Positions 23,517 through 34,037 of a DNA stretch of 64,000 bases are shown here, piece by piece. The notes beneath the pieces are model-generated. The model ran no database searches. It was given only the letters and a program-made list of their open reading frames with translations, and was not told where the DNA came from. Origin of the DNA: Ceriagrion tenellum (taxonomy: Eukaryota > Arthropoda > Insecta > Odonata > Coenagrionidae); contig OY720643.1 of assembly GCA_963169105.1 (NCBI GenBank), positions 99,638,697-99,702,696 on the forward strand, read 5' to 3'. Position 1 is the stretch's first letter, and each line of letters starts with the position of its first letter. Both the position numbers and the translations under genes were made by a program.

Positions 23517-26500
23517 CGTCATCAAGTTCTTAAGGCAGTGCCTTGTCGTAACAGCCACGTGTCCCTGTTCTTCGCTGTTTCTTTCAGCTGGGCGTATCAT
23601 GTCATTCCCATCTCGCGTGCAACGCTTTTTAAGTATGCTGTCCAGGGTCCACCTCTTGTTTTCTTCACCACCACTTTGCCTTCGAATATGTTGGCCAGGA
23701 ACTGATTATTCCTTATTACATGTCCAATCAGTTTTGCTCTCCTTGTCCAATTGTTTTTATAAGGCATCTGTTTTCATTTACTTCTTCTAGCACCTGTTGA
23801 TTGCTCATCTATCTTCCCACCTTGTTTTTGTTAATTTTCTCCAGCCCCACATTTCTATTGCTTCAAGCCTGATTCTTTCCATTTTCCTTATTGGCCACGT
23901 TTCGCGTCCATATAACAAAACGATCCAAACAAATATTTTTATGAACTTTTCCAGAGTCTCAAAACTGATGTGGGTATTAAGCAATAAGACCTTCTTGTTT
24001 TGGAACGCTTGTTTAGCCACGGCTATTCTTCTCCTAATCTCAGTATCACATGTATTATCACTGTTTATAATACTCCCTAGGTAGCAGAAGGTGTCAACCT
24101 GTTCCAGAATCTCATTTCCTAATTTAATATTCGTTATGGCATTTTCCTACCTGGCATGTTACCATTATTTTGGTCTTCCTCTTGTTTATATATTTATCTT
24201 ATACTCTTCTAAGATTTTGGAGAGAGTATGGATCATTTTATTCATGTCCTTTTCGGAGTCGACAATTACTGCTATATCATCCGTAAAGCGGATACTGTGG
24301 ATGCTTTTCCCGTTCACTTTAATTCCCTTGGTCTTTTCTTTCATTCTCTCAATTGCTTCTTCTATGAATATGTTAAATGGTGATGGTGATAGACGGCATC
24401 CTTGTCTTACTCCTTTTCTTATTTTGGCCTCTTTTCTGCATCCATTTATGTCTATTTCTGCTTTCTGAGACTTGCACAGATTTAAAATTAGTCTTATATC
24501 TTTCCAATCTAGATCGATTTTCGTCAATTTATAACAGAGAAGTCTCCAGTCAACTTTATCAAAGGCCTTTTCCAGGTCTATAAAGGCCACATGTGTCTTT
24601 CTATTTATTTCTATCCTCTCAAATATCTGTCGTAATGCTAAAATTGCTTCTCCGGTTCCTTTTCCTGCCCTGAATCCAAACTGGTCTACTCCCAAATGTT
24701 GTTTAATTTTCCCTTTTAGCCGGTTTTTCATAATAGTCAGCTGAAGTTTTGATGTGTGAGAAAGAATGAAACGGTTCTATAGTTTGAGCATTCGTATTCA
24801 TCCCGTCTTAGGGATTGTAATTGTTTTGCTCTTCGTAAAATCCCCATGTATGTTCCCTGTTTAATAACATTCGCCAATCACCTTGAACAGCCCTTCCTTA
24901 GCCTTCTCTCCCAATTGCTTCAATACCTCTCCAGGTATATTATCTACACCTGCTGCTTTATTGTCTTTCAAGTTTTTCAGAGCAAAATAAAATTCTTCGA
25001 GGGATATTGAAGGGCCTAATCTGTCTATGCCTGTGTCTTTCTCTTCTCCAATACATTCATTGCTATTCTGTACATTTATTTCATTGTACAACTCATCTAG
25101 GGATTCTTTCCATCTTTCAGGAACATTTTCATTGGCAAAAAGTATATTTCCCTTTTCGTCTTCAATAACATTCAATTTAGTTCTTTGTTTGGGTTGCAGG
25201 GTCTTCATTTTTGTATATGCCTTGTCCAATCTCCCCATCATCAAATCCTCTTCAATGTCTTCACTTCTTTCTTTCATTTATTTTTCTTTTTCCTCCCGAC
25301 TTTTTTGTGCAATTTGGTTCTTTAACTTTTTTTACTCTCCAAAATCTTTCCTTCTATTCTTGTTTCTCTCTTCAATGAGGTTTAATATTTCTATAGTCAT
25401 CCCTGGTTTTCTTGGTTCTATTTTTCTTTTTCCTAATTATTTTTTGTGCCGCAGTTGAGATACATTTTTCATGTGTTCCCATCCTTCTTTTTCCCCAATG
25501 AGTTTATCAGTCGTATCTGCCAGTTCTCGAGCTACCTCGTAACTCAACACTATCTTTCAACATATATAAGCACCATTTATTTGATATTTCTTAAACTGAA
25601 TTTTGCATTTTGCCATCACCAGTACATGGTCGCTGTCCACATCGAACCCTGGATATGAATGACTAGACTTTATCTGGTTTCTAAATCTTTGTTTTACTAA
25701 AGATATAGTCTATTTGATGTCTTCTTATGTCCTCTGGTGCTCTCCATGTGCATCTTCTTCTTTTTGGGACTTCGAAGAATGTATTGGAAACTATCATTTA
25801 ATATTGTTGGCAGAACTCGAGCATTCTTTCTCCTCTGGTATTATTTTGTCCTAATCCAAATTTACCAGTCAGTTTTTGGCAGTAGTTATCCCCAACGGAT
25901 GCATTAAAATCACCCAATATGATTAGATTATCTTTTTCTCCCACTAAGTTTATTAGTTCCTCAATTTTATCATACATTTGTTCTACTTCCTCATCTTTGC
26001 TATTAGTTGTTGGTAGGTATACTGTCATGATACACAGGTCTAAGGGAGGGGCTTTTAATAATAATGATTTTGTCATTGAGGTGGTTAATAACATTATGTT
26101 TCCATTGTTTCCTTTCAGATTATTGCTACTCCGTTTCTTCCTGGCTTAGTATTCCCACTATGGATTATTATGAATTGTCCAGACATAAAATCTCCTTTGC
26201 CTGACCATCTTGTTTCACAGACCCCTAAGATGTTCATTTCTGCTTTTTCCATCACAATCTTGACTTATTTGAGTTTTCCAGGTTTTAAGAGCGTTCTTAC
26301 ATTCCAAGTACCTATTATCAAATTATTCCCTAATCCTTGCTTACTTACAATTTTATCCAAGATATTCCCCCCGGAGATCCGATTGGGGGAATTGAATATT
26401 TTGTGTTGAACTTGGCCATAATTAAGCTTGAGATATCTTCAGATCTTAAATGAAGTGGTTTCCCCGTTGCCTTCTGCATTCTCATGCCGTTAGCCCTTGT

Positions 26501-26741
26501 TCGGAGAAGATTTCTCCTCCCCAGGGCAAGAGTGCCCTTAACTTATACCCTCTCATCCGCCCTTACTAGGCCGTTGGCTCTTCGTATGAGGGTACTCCTT
26601 CTACCGTGGGTTACTCGGTCGTCAGAGCCTCGTCAGTTATAACAGGGTGCACCGGGTAGCCAATTTTAGCTGCAACTCGTGAAGGTGAAGTTGACTATTG
26701 TAAGGGAGAGCCTGTAGACGCATCACCTTACCTTACACCCC
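23517..26741 (-). mobile_element. Full-length (3.2 kb) but decayed RTE-like LINE
   Basis: A minus-strand element of 3225 bp bounded by a perfect 12-bp direct repeat. From 5' (26741) to 3' (23517) it has: a leader of about 330 bp; an AP-type endonuclease starting with GTWNVRT (26292-26312) and containing GDFNA (25901-25915); a linker; the reverse transcriptase; and the C-terminal tail. A single combined endonuclease-RT coding region in about 3.2 kb is typical of the RTE clade, which is why I assign it there, without a phylogeny. The 3' end is a short GATGACG. Frameshifts and stops are spread through it, so it is inactive. Confidence 0.9.
23805..26409 (-). pseudogene. Endonuclease-reverse transcriptase pseudogene of the RTE-like LINE
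   Basis: Remains of one long reading frame now split over several. Endonuclease: LIIGTWNVRTLLKPG near 26300, then CIMTVYLPTTNSKDEE and NLIILGDFNASVGDN (about 25798-26094). Linker and RT start: 24861-25277, ending with LKDNKAAGVDNIPGEVLKQL. RT core: 24186-24731, with QFGFRAGKGTGEAI, AFIDLEKAFDKV, GVRQGCRLSPSPFN, and the catalytic box as FTDD (24276-24287) instead of F/YADD. C-terminal part: 23805-24020, with LLYGRETWPIRK and LEAIEMWGWRK. The intact protein would nick DNA and reverse-transcribe its own RNA; here the region between 24731 and 24861 alone holds several stops. Confidence 0.9.
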
Positions 26742-26753
26742 AAAAGGAGTCCT
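26742..26753. repeat. Target-site duplication, right copy
   Basis: AAAAGGAGTCCT, identical to 23505-23516. It defines the 5' end of the LINE at 26741. Confidence 0.85.
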
Positions 26754-27529
26754 AACCAGTTTAAAAGATAGTTATTTTTTATACATGAAATCAAGAATGT
26801 TCTTTGATTCAATTCTATAACTGTAAACTCCGGTGGTAAGCTATTTTAATAAAGTCAATTTATATCTTAATAACAAAGAATGCTGCAGGTTAACATTAAG
26901 TTGAGAGTATGTATATTCCAAAATAACGTTTGTAGTTAGTAAAAAATGGCGTGCCTCGCGTATTATGCATGGAACATGAGGCTTGTAAGTATCTGGCTAT
27001 CTTATAACACAAACGTAGAATTAAGGTCAAGGTTAAACCGATTATCAATCATCTTCTTTCAAAATTATCACCCAAAAGAAAAGACCAAAGAATTTAATTT
27101 TGAACTTGAGCTAGAATGCAACAGTTTATGGTGAAAATAGGTAGCGTGAGGAAACGAGACGTGTTACTACAGGTTGGAAAAAGAGGTGAAACTCCTCATC
27201 GCTGAGGGCAGTCGCTTAGTCCACTAATTAAACTACAAGAGAGAAATTCAATTGAATAGCATTTGTCATTACTTTTTTAAACGAAAACCCGTGTTCACGT
27301 CTCAGCAGCCTTTTTAATACCTATTAAGAAAAGACGTCAATTCAGAAAGAAACTACTGTTGTAATGCATAGTTTCACCCATAATAATGATGTAAGCTACC
27401 GATTCTAAATCATGTTTTAGATCGCTTTTTATTAAAGTTTATAGTATCCGGCCTAACTTTGTTTATTATTTGAAGATTGAAATTTGAAGTCCTTTGTTAA
27501 TTCCGCAAAAAAGTTTTATATTGACGATC
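26754..27529. other. Non-coding stretch
   Basis: AT-rich unique sequence between the RTE-like LINE and the foldback at 27.5 kb. No gene or repeat recognised. Confidence 0.5.
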
Positions 27530-27913
27530 AAGGTTTCGTTGCTGGGCGACATTATCAGGTAAAATGCCATGTCAGTAATACAAATATCTACCCTCGGGGG
27601 CATGGGGGTGGAGAAGGCAGCAAGGAGGGAGAAGGTAAGGTAGGTAAAGGGGAGTGGGAAGACTGAAAATGAATAGAGGGAAGGAGGGCGAAACTATCCA
27701 CCACCCCCCTATGGCCACATTAGAGGGAGACCCGCACCCGCAGAGCCTCCTTCTGTTCCTATAATCCCTTTCTTTTTTTCCCCCGCTCCCTATCCCCCCA
27801 AACCTTAACTTATCCCTCCTTGCTGCTCTTTCCACTCCCAAATCTCTGATTTTACATGTTTGTACGCAATTAGTATGGCATTTTACCTGATGATTTCGCC
27901 CAGCGACGAATCC
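27530..27913. mobile_element. Small foldback element, arms about 160 bp
   Basis: The left arm (about 27530-27690) and right arm (about 27740-27913) are imperfect reverse complements. Outer parts share GCTGGGCGA, then ATCAGGTAAAATGCCAT; further in, both contain GCAGCAAGGAGGGA and a purine-rich tract (on the plus strand at left, minus strand at right). The outer ends resemble a third copy at 28087-28185. No coding capacity was recognised. Confidence 0.7.
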
Positions 27914-28047
27914 CACGCTGAAAATTAAAATCTTGTACTTGTAAATTATCAACTTTTTTCAATTACCGACGTTTTATCTTCTTGCGCTGTCTTATTCTAT
28001 CAGAATTCCGAGTGCATTTATCCAATCCGATTATTTCCGATTCGGAA

Positions 28048-28049
<2 letters not shown>

Positions 28050-28086
<37 letters not shown>
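28050..28086. repeat. (AT)n microsatellite
   Basis: An uninterrupted TA dinucleotide run of about 37 bp. It directly abuts the repeat copy at 28087, suggesting it belongs to that element's end or seeded there. Confidence 0.95.
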
Positions 28087-28093
<7 letters not shown>

Positions 28094-28185
28094 ACTGACA
28101 TGGGATTTTACGTGATGATGTCCCCAATAAACGAAACCTACGTCATAAATAAAAAATATTTTTCGTGGAATTTACAAATTAATTC
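28087..28185 (+). repeat. Third copy of the foldback outer sequence
   Basis: Contains TGACATGG, ATTTTAC, TGATGATGTC, AACGAAACC and a GGAATTTACAAA end. These line up over about 95 bp with the reverse complement of 27484-27580 and partly with 27865-27960 in direct orientation. Thus three copies lie within 700 bp. Confidence 0.65.
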
Positions 28186-28199
28186 CAATAAACATTCTT

Positions 28200-29050
28200 C
28201 TTATTTAAGCGAAGACGCGACTTTGAAGTTCTGACATCGGACCTTAACAACGTTCATTCGTGGTGACATGAGTGGGGGTTAGAATTAAATATAAGCAAAT
28301 GCATCACAGTTTAGTTCCTGCGAAAGCATCACACAAATGCCAATCCTATACTGTGGATGGAGTAAATATAAAATTTTCAGATACCGTAATATATCTTGGA
28401 ATTACTTTAACTTCTGATGCATCGTGTGGACCATGCATTCAAAACATTTACGGAACGGCATTTAAGAAACTGCTTTTAATTAAGCGTGTATTATGAAGGT
28501 CCTCGGATGAAAAAGTCAGAGAGAGATGCTACTTCGCTTTGGTTAGGCGACACTTCGAATACGCCGCGAGCATTTGAGACCCTGGTCATAAAGATTTTAC
28601 CAAAAAATTAATAAAATACATAGAAAATCAGCACGCTTCGTAAAACACTGCTACGAGCGAACAGACAGTGTTTCACAACGTTTTGAGGGATTAAGGTGGG
28701 AGCCCCTAGAGACTCGGAGGCTACACACTAGGCTGAGGTTGCTTGAGAAATTCAGTACAGGTGTGTTTCAGAGCGAAAAGGAGAATATTGACATGATGCC
28801 TCAAATATTTCTATGTTTGACAGAAGCGATAAAATAATAGAGATACATTGCCGAACAGATAGGTACAAAAACTCGTTCTTTTCGCGCACAATAAGTGACC
28901 ACAGTAAAAACTGAGCTCCACTAAATACACGCCTATATTACACGTCACCATTTCACCTCCCATAACATAACATATTTACACGGCTGGTGACTTAACGCCC
29001 TCTGCCACACGCCCATGCGGCGGCTCGAAGGGTAGTTTGTAGATGAAGCT
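28200..29050 (+). mobile_element. jockey/CR1-like LINE, C-terminal fragment with 3' end
   Basis: The plus strand encodes, in broken frames, the C-terminal half of a LINE reverse transcriptase: LELNISKC, TVIYLGITLTSDASC, LVRRHFEYAASI, RFEGLRWEPLETRRLHTRL, and CRTDRYKNSFFARTI. These follow the order known from jockey/CR1-type elements (small motifs after the RT catalytic box). The non-coding end (28994-29035) contains CTGCCACACGCCC and GCGGCTCGAAGGG, related to the isolated modules at 1.64 and 62.73 kb. The catalytic domain is missing and stops occur, so it is a dead 5'-truncated copy. Confidence 0.8.
28272..28859 (+). pseudogene. LINE reverse transcriptase C-terminal pseudogene
   Basis: A 74-codon frame starts near 28272, then a stop at 28494 and frame changes. 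The recognisable landmarks are YLGITLTSD, FEYAAS and LRWEPLETRR. It belongs to the element at 28200-29050 and is of the same general type as 39240-40100. Confidence 0.75.
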
Positions 29051-30915
29051 GCTATGCTGTCTTTGACTGTCTATATGCCTAGTTAAGTCATCCAACCCAT
29101 TCACTTTCGATTCTGAATTCCTGTTCACTTCGTCTCCTTAAAAGTTCTTCATCCTTCGTTTTAATAGGCTTACTCCTCCTCACTTTTGGAAAGACTATAA
29201 GTTCTGCATCTATCACCTAAATGTAGTTTTATCTGGTACTTCTTTATGATGTCTTCCGCCATCTCTCTCTCTCACTCTTAAGCCTGTATTTAGGATTCGG
29301 ACCACCGGTTGCTATTATTAATCAAATAAATACGATTGAATTTTTGAGTTGAGTCCACTGTCGTCGATCCTCATTTAATAAATTCGTCCTTGAAATCCTT
29401 GTTTTCCTAAGCACATGCTTTCAGTTTCGTAATTCTTGAAGAAGTCTTAATTCTTACAGTCTATCTTCCTGGTTTTCATTGGTCCCATTATTTTTCTCAG
29501 AATCTTTCATCCCTCGTTCTGCAACTTTTTTGTTTCCCTGGATACGAGAAATTATCATAATATTTTTTTAAATTGAGGACACAATTTTTTATCCCAGCTT
29601 ACCCTCGGTTATCAAATTAGTTTTTCCTCTCGAGTTAACCGGCTAGCAGAACTTGGGACGCTCAAACTTAGAAGGAGAAAAAAAAAACATTTTTAACAAC
29701 TTTAACAACTGCTCGAAACAACTTAATCCATGAAAATGATACTCCTCAGCTTATTTCGCACACGTTTTTGGCAGGTCAGTATAAGATAAAGGAATTAGGA
29801 TTTTCAAACAAACCCTCTCTATGTAAAAAAACAACGATCCCTCGTTTGATAGGCGCAGGAGTTCTTTCAGCATTGGTATGTGTTCACCCGCTCGCTATCG
29901 AGACCGAGAAACCGCTATGATACCGGCGTAATGTATTGGTTTTCTCTCTCGGATTTACCGATGTGCAAAAGAAAATACCCGCCCTGCCCTGGTCACCAGA
30001 CTGTAGCCTGTAGGGAAGTCTAGCAAGTACCAAACACAGTCAGTCACTTTATTCAGCGGTCGAAAAAAATGCAATGCCCCCAGAGGTGCAAGGGACACAT
30101 CTGCAAGTCGCCAAGAAGAAAACAAGACCACGAGGGAGTTTCTGGTAAGGAAACAAAGAGGGTACGTCACAGGCTAACCGAAACCAGTAAAGGGTCAGAG
30201 CGCTCTGATATACGCCCTTAGGCTCCTCCACTCCGCCAGCCGCAAAGGCAATCCCCTTGACTCATGCGTCCCCGAAGAGACTACGTGGGCATACGTGGGC
30301 AAATGGGCAGCGAATCGAATAATCCCATGCAGGAGCGAAAAAAAAAACACCGGCCCCATTTTACTCTTTTCCACATTTCTCTTCGGTCCCATTTTACCGA
30401 CACTAAACGAGCGGGAAACTGCGGATGCTTCAGTGTCGTGGAGGGGTGGACGAAATCGTCTCCCCCCCGCCCCGCGGCCGCAGCCGCAACAGGGCCCCGG
30501 CACTTGCTGTTCTATCGGCGCTACATCAATGCGGACCACCCATATCTCGGTCAATGAAATGCATTTCTCTCGCTTCACCCCGCCGTAACCTCCCCCCCAT
30601 ACTCACAAACCCATTCTTTTCACCAACCAAACAATCCCACATGTTTTCCCCGCGCCGCCCCACATGGCGCACAGAAGAGCAGTTATGGGGATTGAGGAGG
30701 GGAGATACCCCGAAAACCGGGCTATTGGATATATGCGTGAATCTTCCTGAGATCATTGGCAGAGACTCCATAATGTCCTAAACCTCGAGAATGTTTTGGA
30801 ATTTAATCAAGACGTCATGCTCTTCACAGCCCTTTGAAAATATCTTGTTTTAAATACTCTCAAAAGAGTTCGATACGGCCGCCCTCCAGTCAGGTCTATC
30901 AGGATCACTAATTAC
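29051..30915. other. Non-coding stretch with a GC-richer island
   Basis: 29051-29950 is AT/T-rich with nothing recognised. 29950-30790 is clearly GC-richer with frequent CG pairs, and overlapping open frames run on both strands (for example 30195-30578 minus, 127 codons). None has a recognisable domain. It could be a promoter-like or first-exon region, or simply an old GC-rich repeat. Confidence 0.35.
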
Positions 30916-31105
30916 CCATCTTAAGATATGTATCTTGCATTCATGCCCCAAATTCCGGAAAAGGAAATATTTTTTGACACATGGCTACGTTTTTACTATC
31001 TAACTCTTCCCGGACAATGTATCCTCACAACTCGTGATATTACTTTGAAGAATGATATTAGACTACTCTCAAACATCGGCATTTTTCGCTGAACATGAAA
31101 AATAT
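30916..31105. repeat. Direct repeat, block X then Y
   Basis: Block X (about 30920-31075) contains AAATTCCGG, AAAGGAAATAT, GACACATGGCTA and ATATTAGACTA. Block Y (31078-31105) reads GGCATTTTTCGCTGAACATG. The same two blocks recur near 32 kb in swapped order. Confidence 0.7.
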
Positions 31106-31990
31106 TTATGCATTGATATAATTGATGCAATAACATCTGGCATGGTTTTTAATTTTATTTTGTTTTAGCAAGGCGTCTTGAAAATGTTTCCTCTCGACAG
31201 ACCTTCTTTTTCTGTATCAACTGCATGTTCCATATCCATTCTGTCCTAGAACAATAAAATTACTGGCTATTATTTTGTATTCCACTGATTAGTGCCGTCC
31301 TTCTCCAGAATATATCTGTATATATCTTGAAACGTTAAAGCCAAATTCGTTGTCTCGGAGCAGTATTTCGGTTAAAAATGGTATTTATTTTTACGAACAG
31401 CATAAATGTTGCTTCGATGCTGTCGTATAAATGGTTCAATGAAATAAAATGTGTAAATATGGTAAAAAATGAGAAATATGTCACGTACACAATCACAGCT
31501 GTGGGTGGATAGGTTTAATGCGTAGCGAATATCGGCACGGCAGAATAATTGCAAGAACAAAATGAAATTATGATAAGCATGGTATCGAAAAGAGAACTGG
31601 AAATAATTAGAGATTGAGGAGTATGGCATAAGCATTTACGTTAAATGACATGAAAACTTTAATGCTGCGTCAAAAGTAGTTCATCACCAAATATTAATAG
31701 TTATTTTTATACATTTTTACTACTACTCATGTAAAAACCAACTTTATGATCTTCAGTCTCCATTTCCAATGATTTTCAGACGCACTTCGACACCCCCGCC
31801 ATATATTCTCGCGTCCTTCCAAATCATAGCTTTCCTCCTCGAATGTATTCTCTGAATGCAGGCTAATAATTTTTAAAAATAATTTCTGATATAAAATTTT
31901 GATGTGATTATGTAAGGAAATTTCATATGCATTAAGTGTAACTATGTATTGCATGCTGCTAGATTAAATGTGTTGAATGCCGCGATGAAA
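31106..31990. other. Non-coding stretch
   Basis: AT-rich sequence between the two copies of the X/Y repeat. The short minus-strand open frames have no recognisable content. Confidence 0.4.
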
Positions 31991-31994
31991 TATA

Positions 31995-32325
31995 GCCCGA
32001 CATTTTTCACTGAACATGAAAAATCATTAATAATATGTTTGCAAAAGTCGCACAAAATTCATCGCATGCATTAACCAAATTACAGGCTATCATACCGTAA
32101 CCCCATAACAGATTCCAGTGCATTCTAATCCACTTAAGTTATTTCGTAAGTTAATTTCCTATCTTATGACATTAATCTCGCATTGATGCGCAAAATTCCG
32201 TCAAAGGAAATATTGTTAGACATACGGCTAAGTTTTTACTGCCTAACTATTCCTAAGGAATATATCTTTGCAACTCGAGACATTACTTTTGAGAATAATA
32301 TTAGACTATCGACAAATAGCTCGCC
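31995..32325. repeat. Direct repeat, block Y then X
   Basis: Block Y' (about 31998-32025) reads GACATTTTTCACTGAACATG. Block X' (about 32150-32320) repeats X with roughly 75 percent identity, including the order AAATTCCG, AAAGGAAATATT, GACATACGGCTAAGTTTTTAC and ATATTAGACTA. Confidence 0.7.
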
Positions 32326-33710
32326 GCATGTAATGCCATGACTCTGCTATTGCACTCACTAACAGGAAATACTTTAATCCAAGCTATCAACAAGCATAGT
32401 TTCCTCATTTTTGACACACGAAATAACCACAGAAAAGGATCGTAAAATATGAGAAAAACACATGAGAGGATAGTTTAAATACTTTTTTTCATTAACTTTG
32501 CATAAACAATGTCAATGTTGTAAAACCCCTTGCAGCAAAGCATTGTATCGGTCGAGGGGTAAAACATAGATGCAGATGCAATTAGAAAAATGCAAAAAAA
32601 AACATGGAAGCGCTGACAGCAAAAAGAAAACAATGAAAGGGATTTCGACGTGTTACACAGAAGGTGGATCACACCTGAAACAGTGCGACATTCTAAAGCC
32701 CTCCCACTGCATCGTAGCGCTATTCCGCACGAGTATTTACGTATCTGCAGACAGACACGCAAACACATCCGCCCTGGGCTGGTCCAAGTACGCAAAACCA
32801 AACTGAAGCCGCAGCCGATGCATTGTTTCCTCTCTCTATTCAAGAATTGCGCACATCTCCAAACCCTATGCACATACGCCGCCCTCTTATCGGCACCGCA
32901 GCTCACTAAAACAATCCCACCTTTTTTTGTGTAACCCGTGCACCAACCTATCTCGGCCACAGAGACTGGGGCTGCACACGGAGAGAGCGCGCGATGCGGA
33001 GATTTAAATCGAAGAGCGGCCCAAGAGAGCGCAGAAGGGTCGCACGATACCGCCGTTTGAACTCCGTCGTTCCTTTTCTGCCGAAAGAGATTGGGTCTCC
33101 CCCTTATCGATTCCGCTGCTTTTGTGAGGTGGGCATTTAAAAACGTCAAGGAACTGGGCTGATAGCTACGTAAATGGAGGTTTAAAAAAATAATTTTTTT
33201 TTGAATACACAGTAACAACATTTGCATTGGGAAATACAAGAAGACAACGAATATATATGTTACCTAATTTAAATTAAGAAATTATTCTAACGCGGAACTC
33301 GATAAAATAATCATGTGTTATATCACAAAATTCGAGATCTAGAGCTACAGACTGTCTGCTGCGATAGCACCAATACCCGCCCACATTCTTCTGTTAATTC
33401 GCCTTCTGTTAAGTGCCGGTATCAAATCTAAGAGATTCCAGCGTTGTACCACATAAATAATTCTTAATATTTATTTAATGATTTGCGGACCAAGAAGTCA
33501 AATGGCACAATGAGAGCTCTGAACATGTGGATGATGACTCCGAACGCGTAAATATTTTCAGGAGTAAAGAAAGCCGTCTGATAGAGAGAAATAATACTTA
33601 TTAAGTAAACGCTAGAAACAAAATAAAATATTTGGCACACTCCCCAATATTTGTGGGTAAGTGTACTAAAATAAAGAAGATAATTTAATAGACTACTACC
33701 TATAGCAGAA
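32326..33710. other. Non-coding stretch with a long unrecognised open frame
   Basis: The minus strand is open from 33239 to 32475 (254 codons, Cys/Arg/Ser-rich, starting ATG), in a locally GC-richer patch at 32640-33120. I see no domain, no signal peptide and no homologue I know. Other frames are open nearby too, so low stop-codon density from composition is a likely explanation. The rest is AT-rich. Confidence 0.3.
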
Positions 33711-34037
33711 ATTGAAGCAATCGGGGATCGGGTTGGTGTGGAGGCTAGAGTACTCGCCTACCACACGGGCAGCCAGGGTTCAAATCCCTGCAGAAGAGGA
33801 TGTTTTTCAGAGGGAACCCGATCCCTACTTAAGTGTCTTGTGGAGGGCACTTCAAATACAGTACTCCGTTTGTCGGATGAGACATTAAACCGTGGTCCCC
33901 TTGGTGCCTTTCGTTAAGAGCAGGCTAATGCTGACGCCGGGTTTCTATCCACCCTTCTTCCCTTACCTGTCCCCTATGGCGAAAAAGACCTTAGACGTCG
34001 GTCGCCTCCCCAAATATCCAATCCGATTGGAGCAATC
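33711..34037 (+). mobile_element. tRNA-derived SINE with 12-bp target-site duplication
   Basis: The element core is 33723-34025 (303 bp). The head resembles a tRNA: an A-box-like TGGTGTGGAGG (about 33734-33744), and a perfect B box GGTTCAAATCC followed by CTGC. The middle has GATGAGACATTAAACCG, a word shared by a widespread class of invertebrate and fish SINEs with a conserved central domain. It is flanked by ATTGAAGCAATC (33711-33722) and ATTGGAGCAATC (34026-34037), a 12-bp duplication with one mismatch. SINEs are transcribed by RNA polymerase III from the internal boxes and copied by a partner LINE's enzyme. No long A tail is seen. Confidence 0.85.

Noticed and set aside
27590..27840. CRISPR-like or satellite array suggested by repeated G-rich words
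   Set aside because: No regular repeat-spacer spacing; the words are explained by the two purine-rich arms of the foldback.
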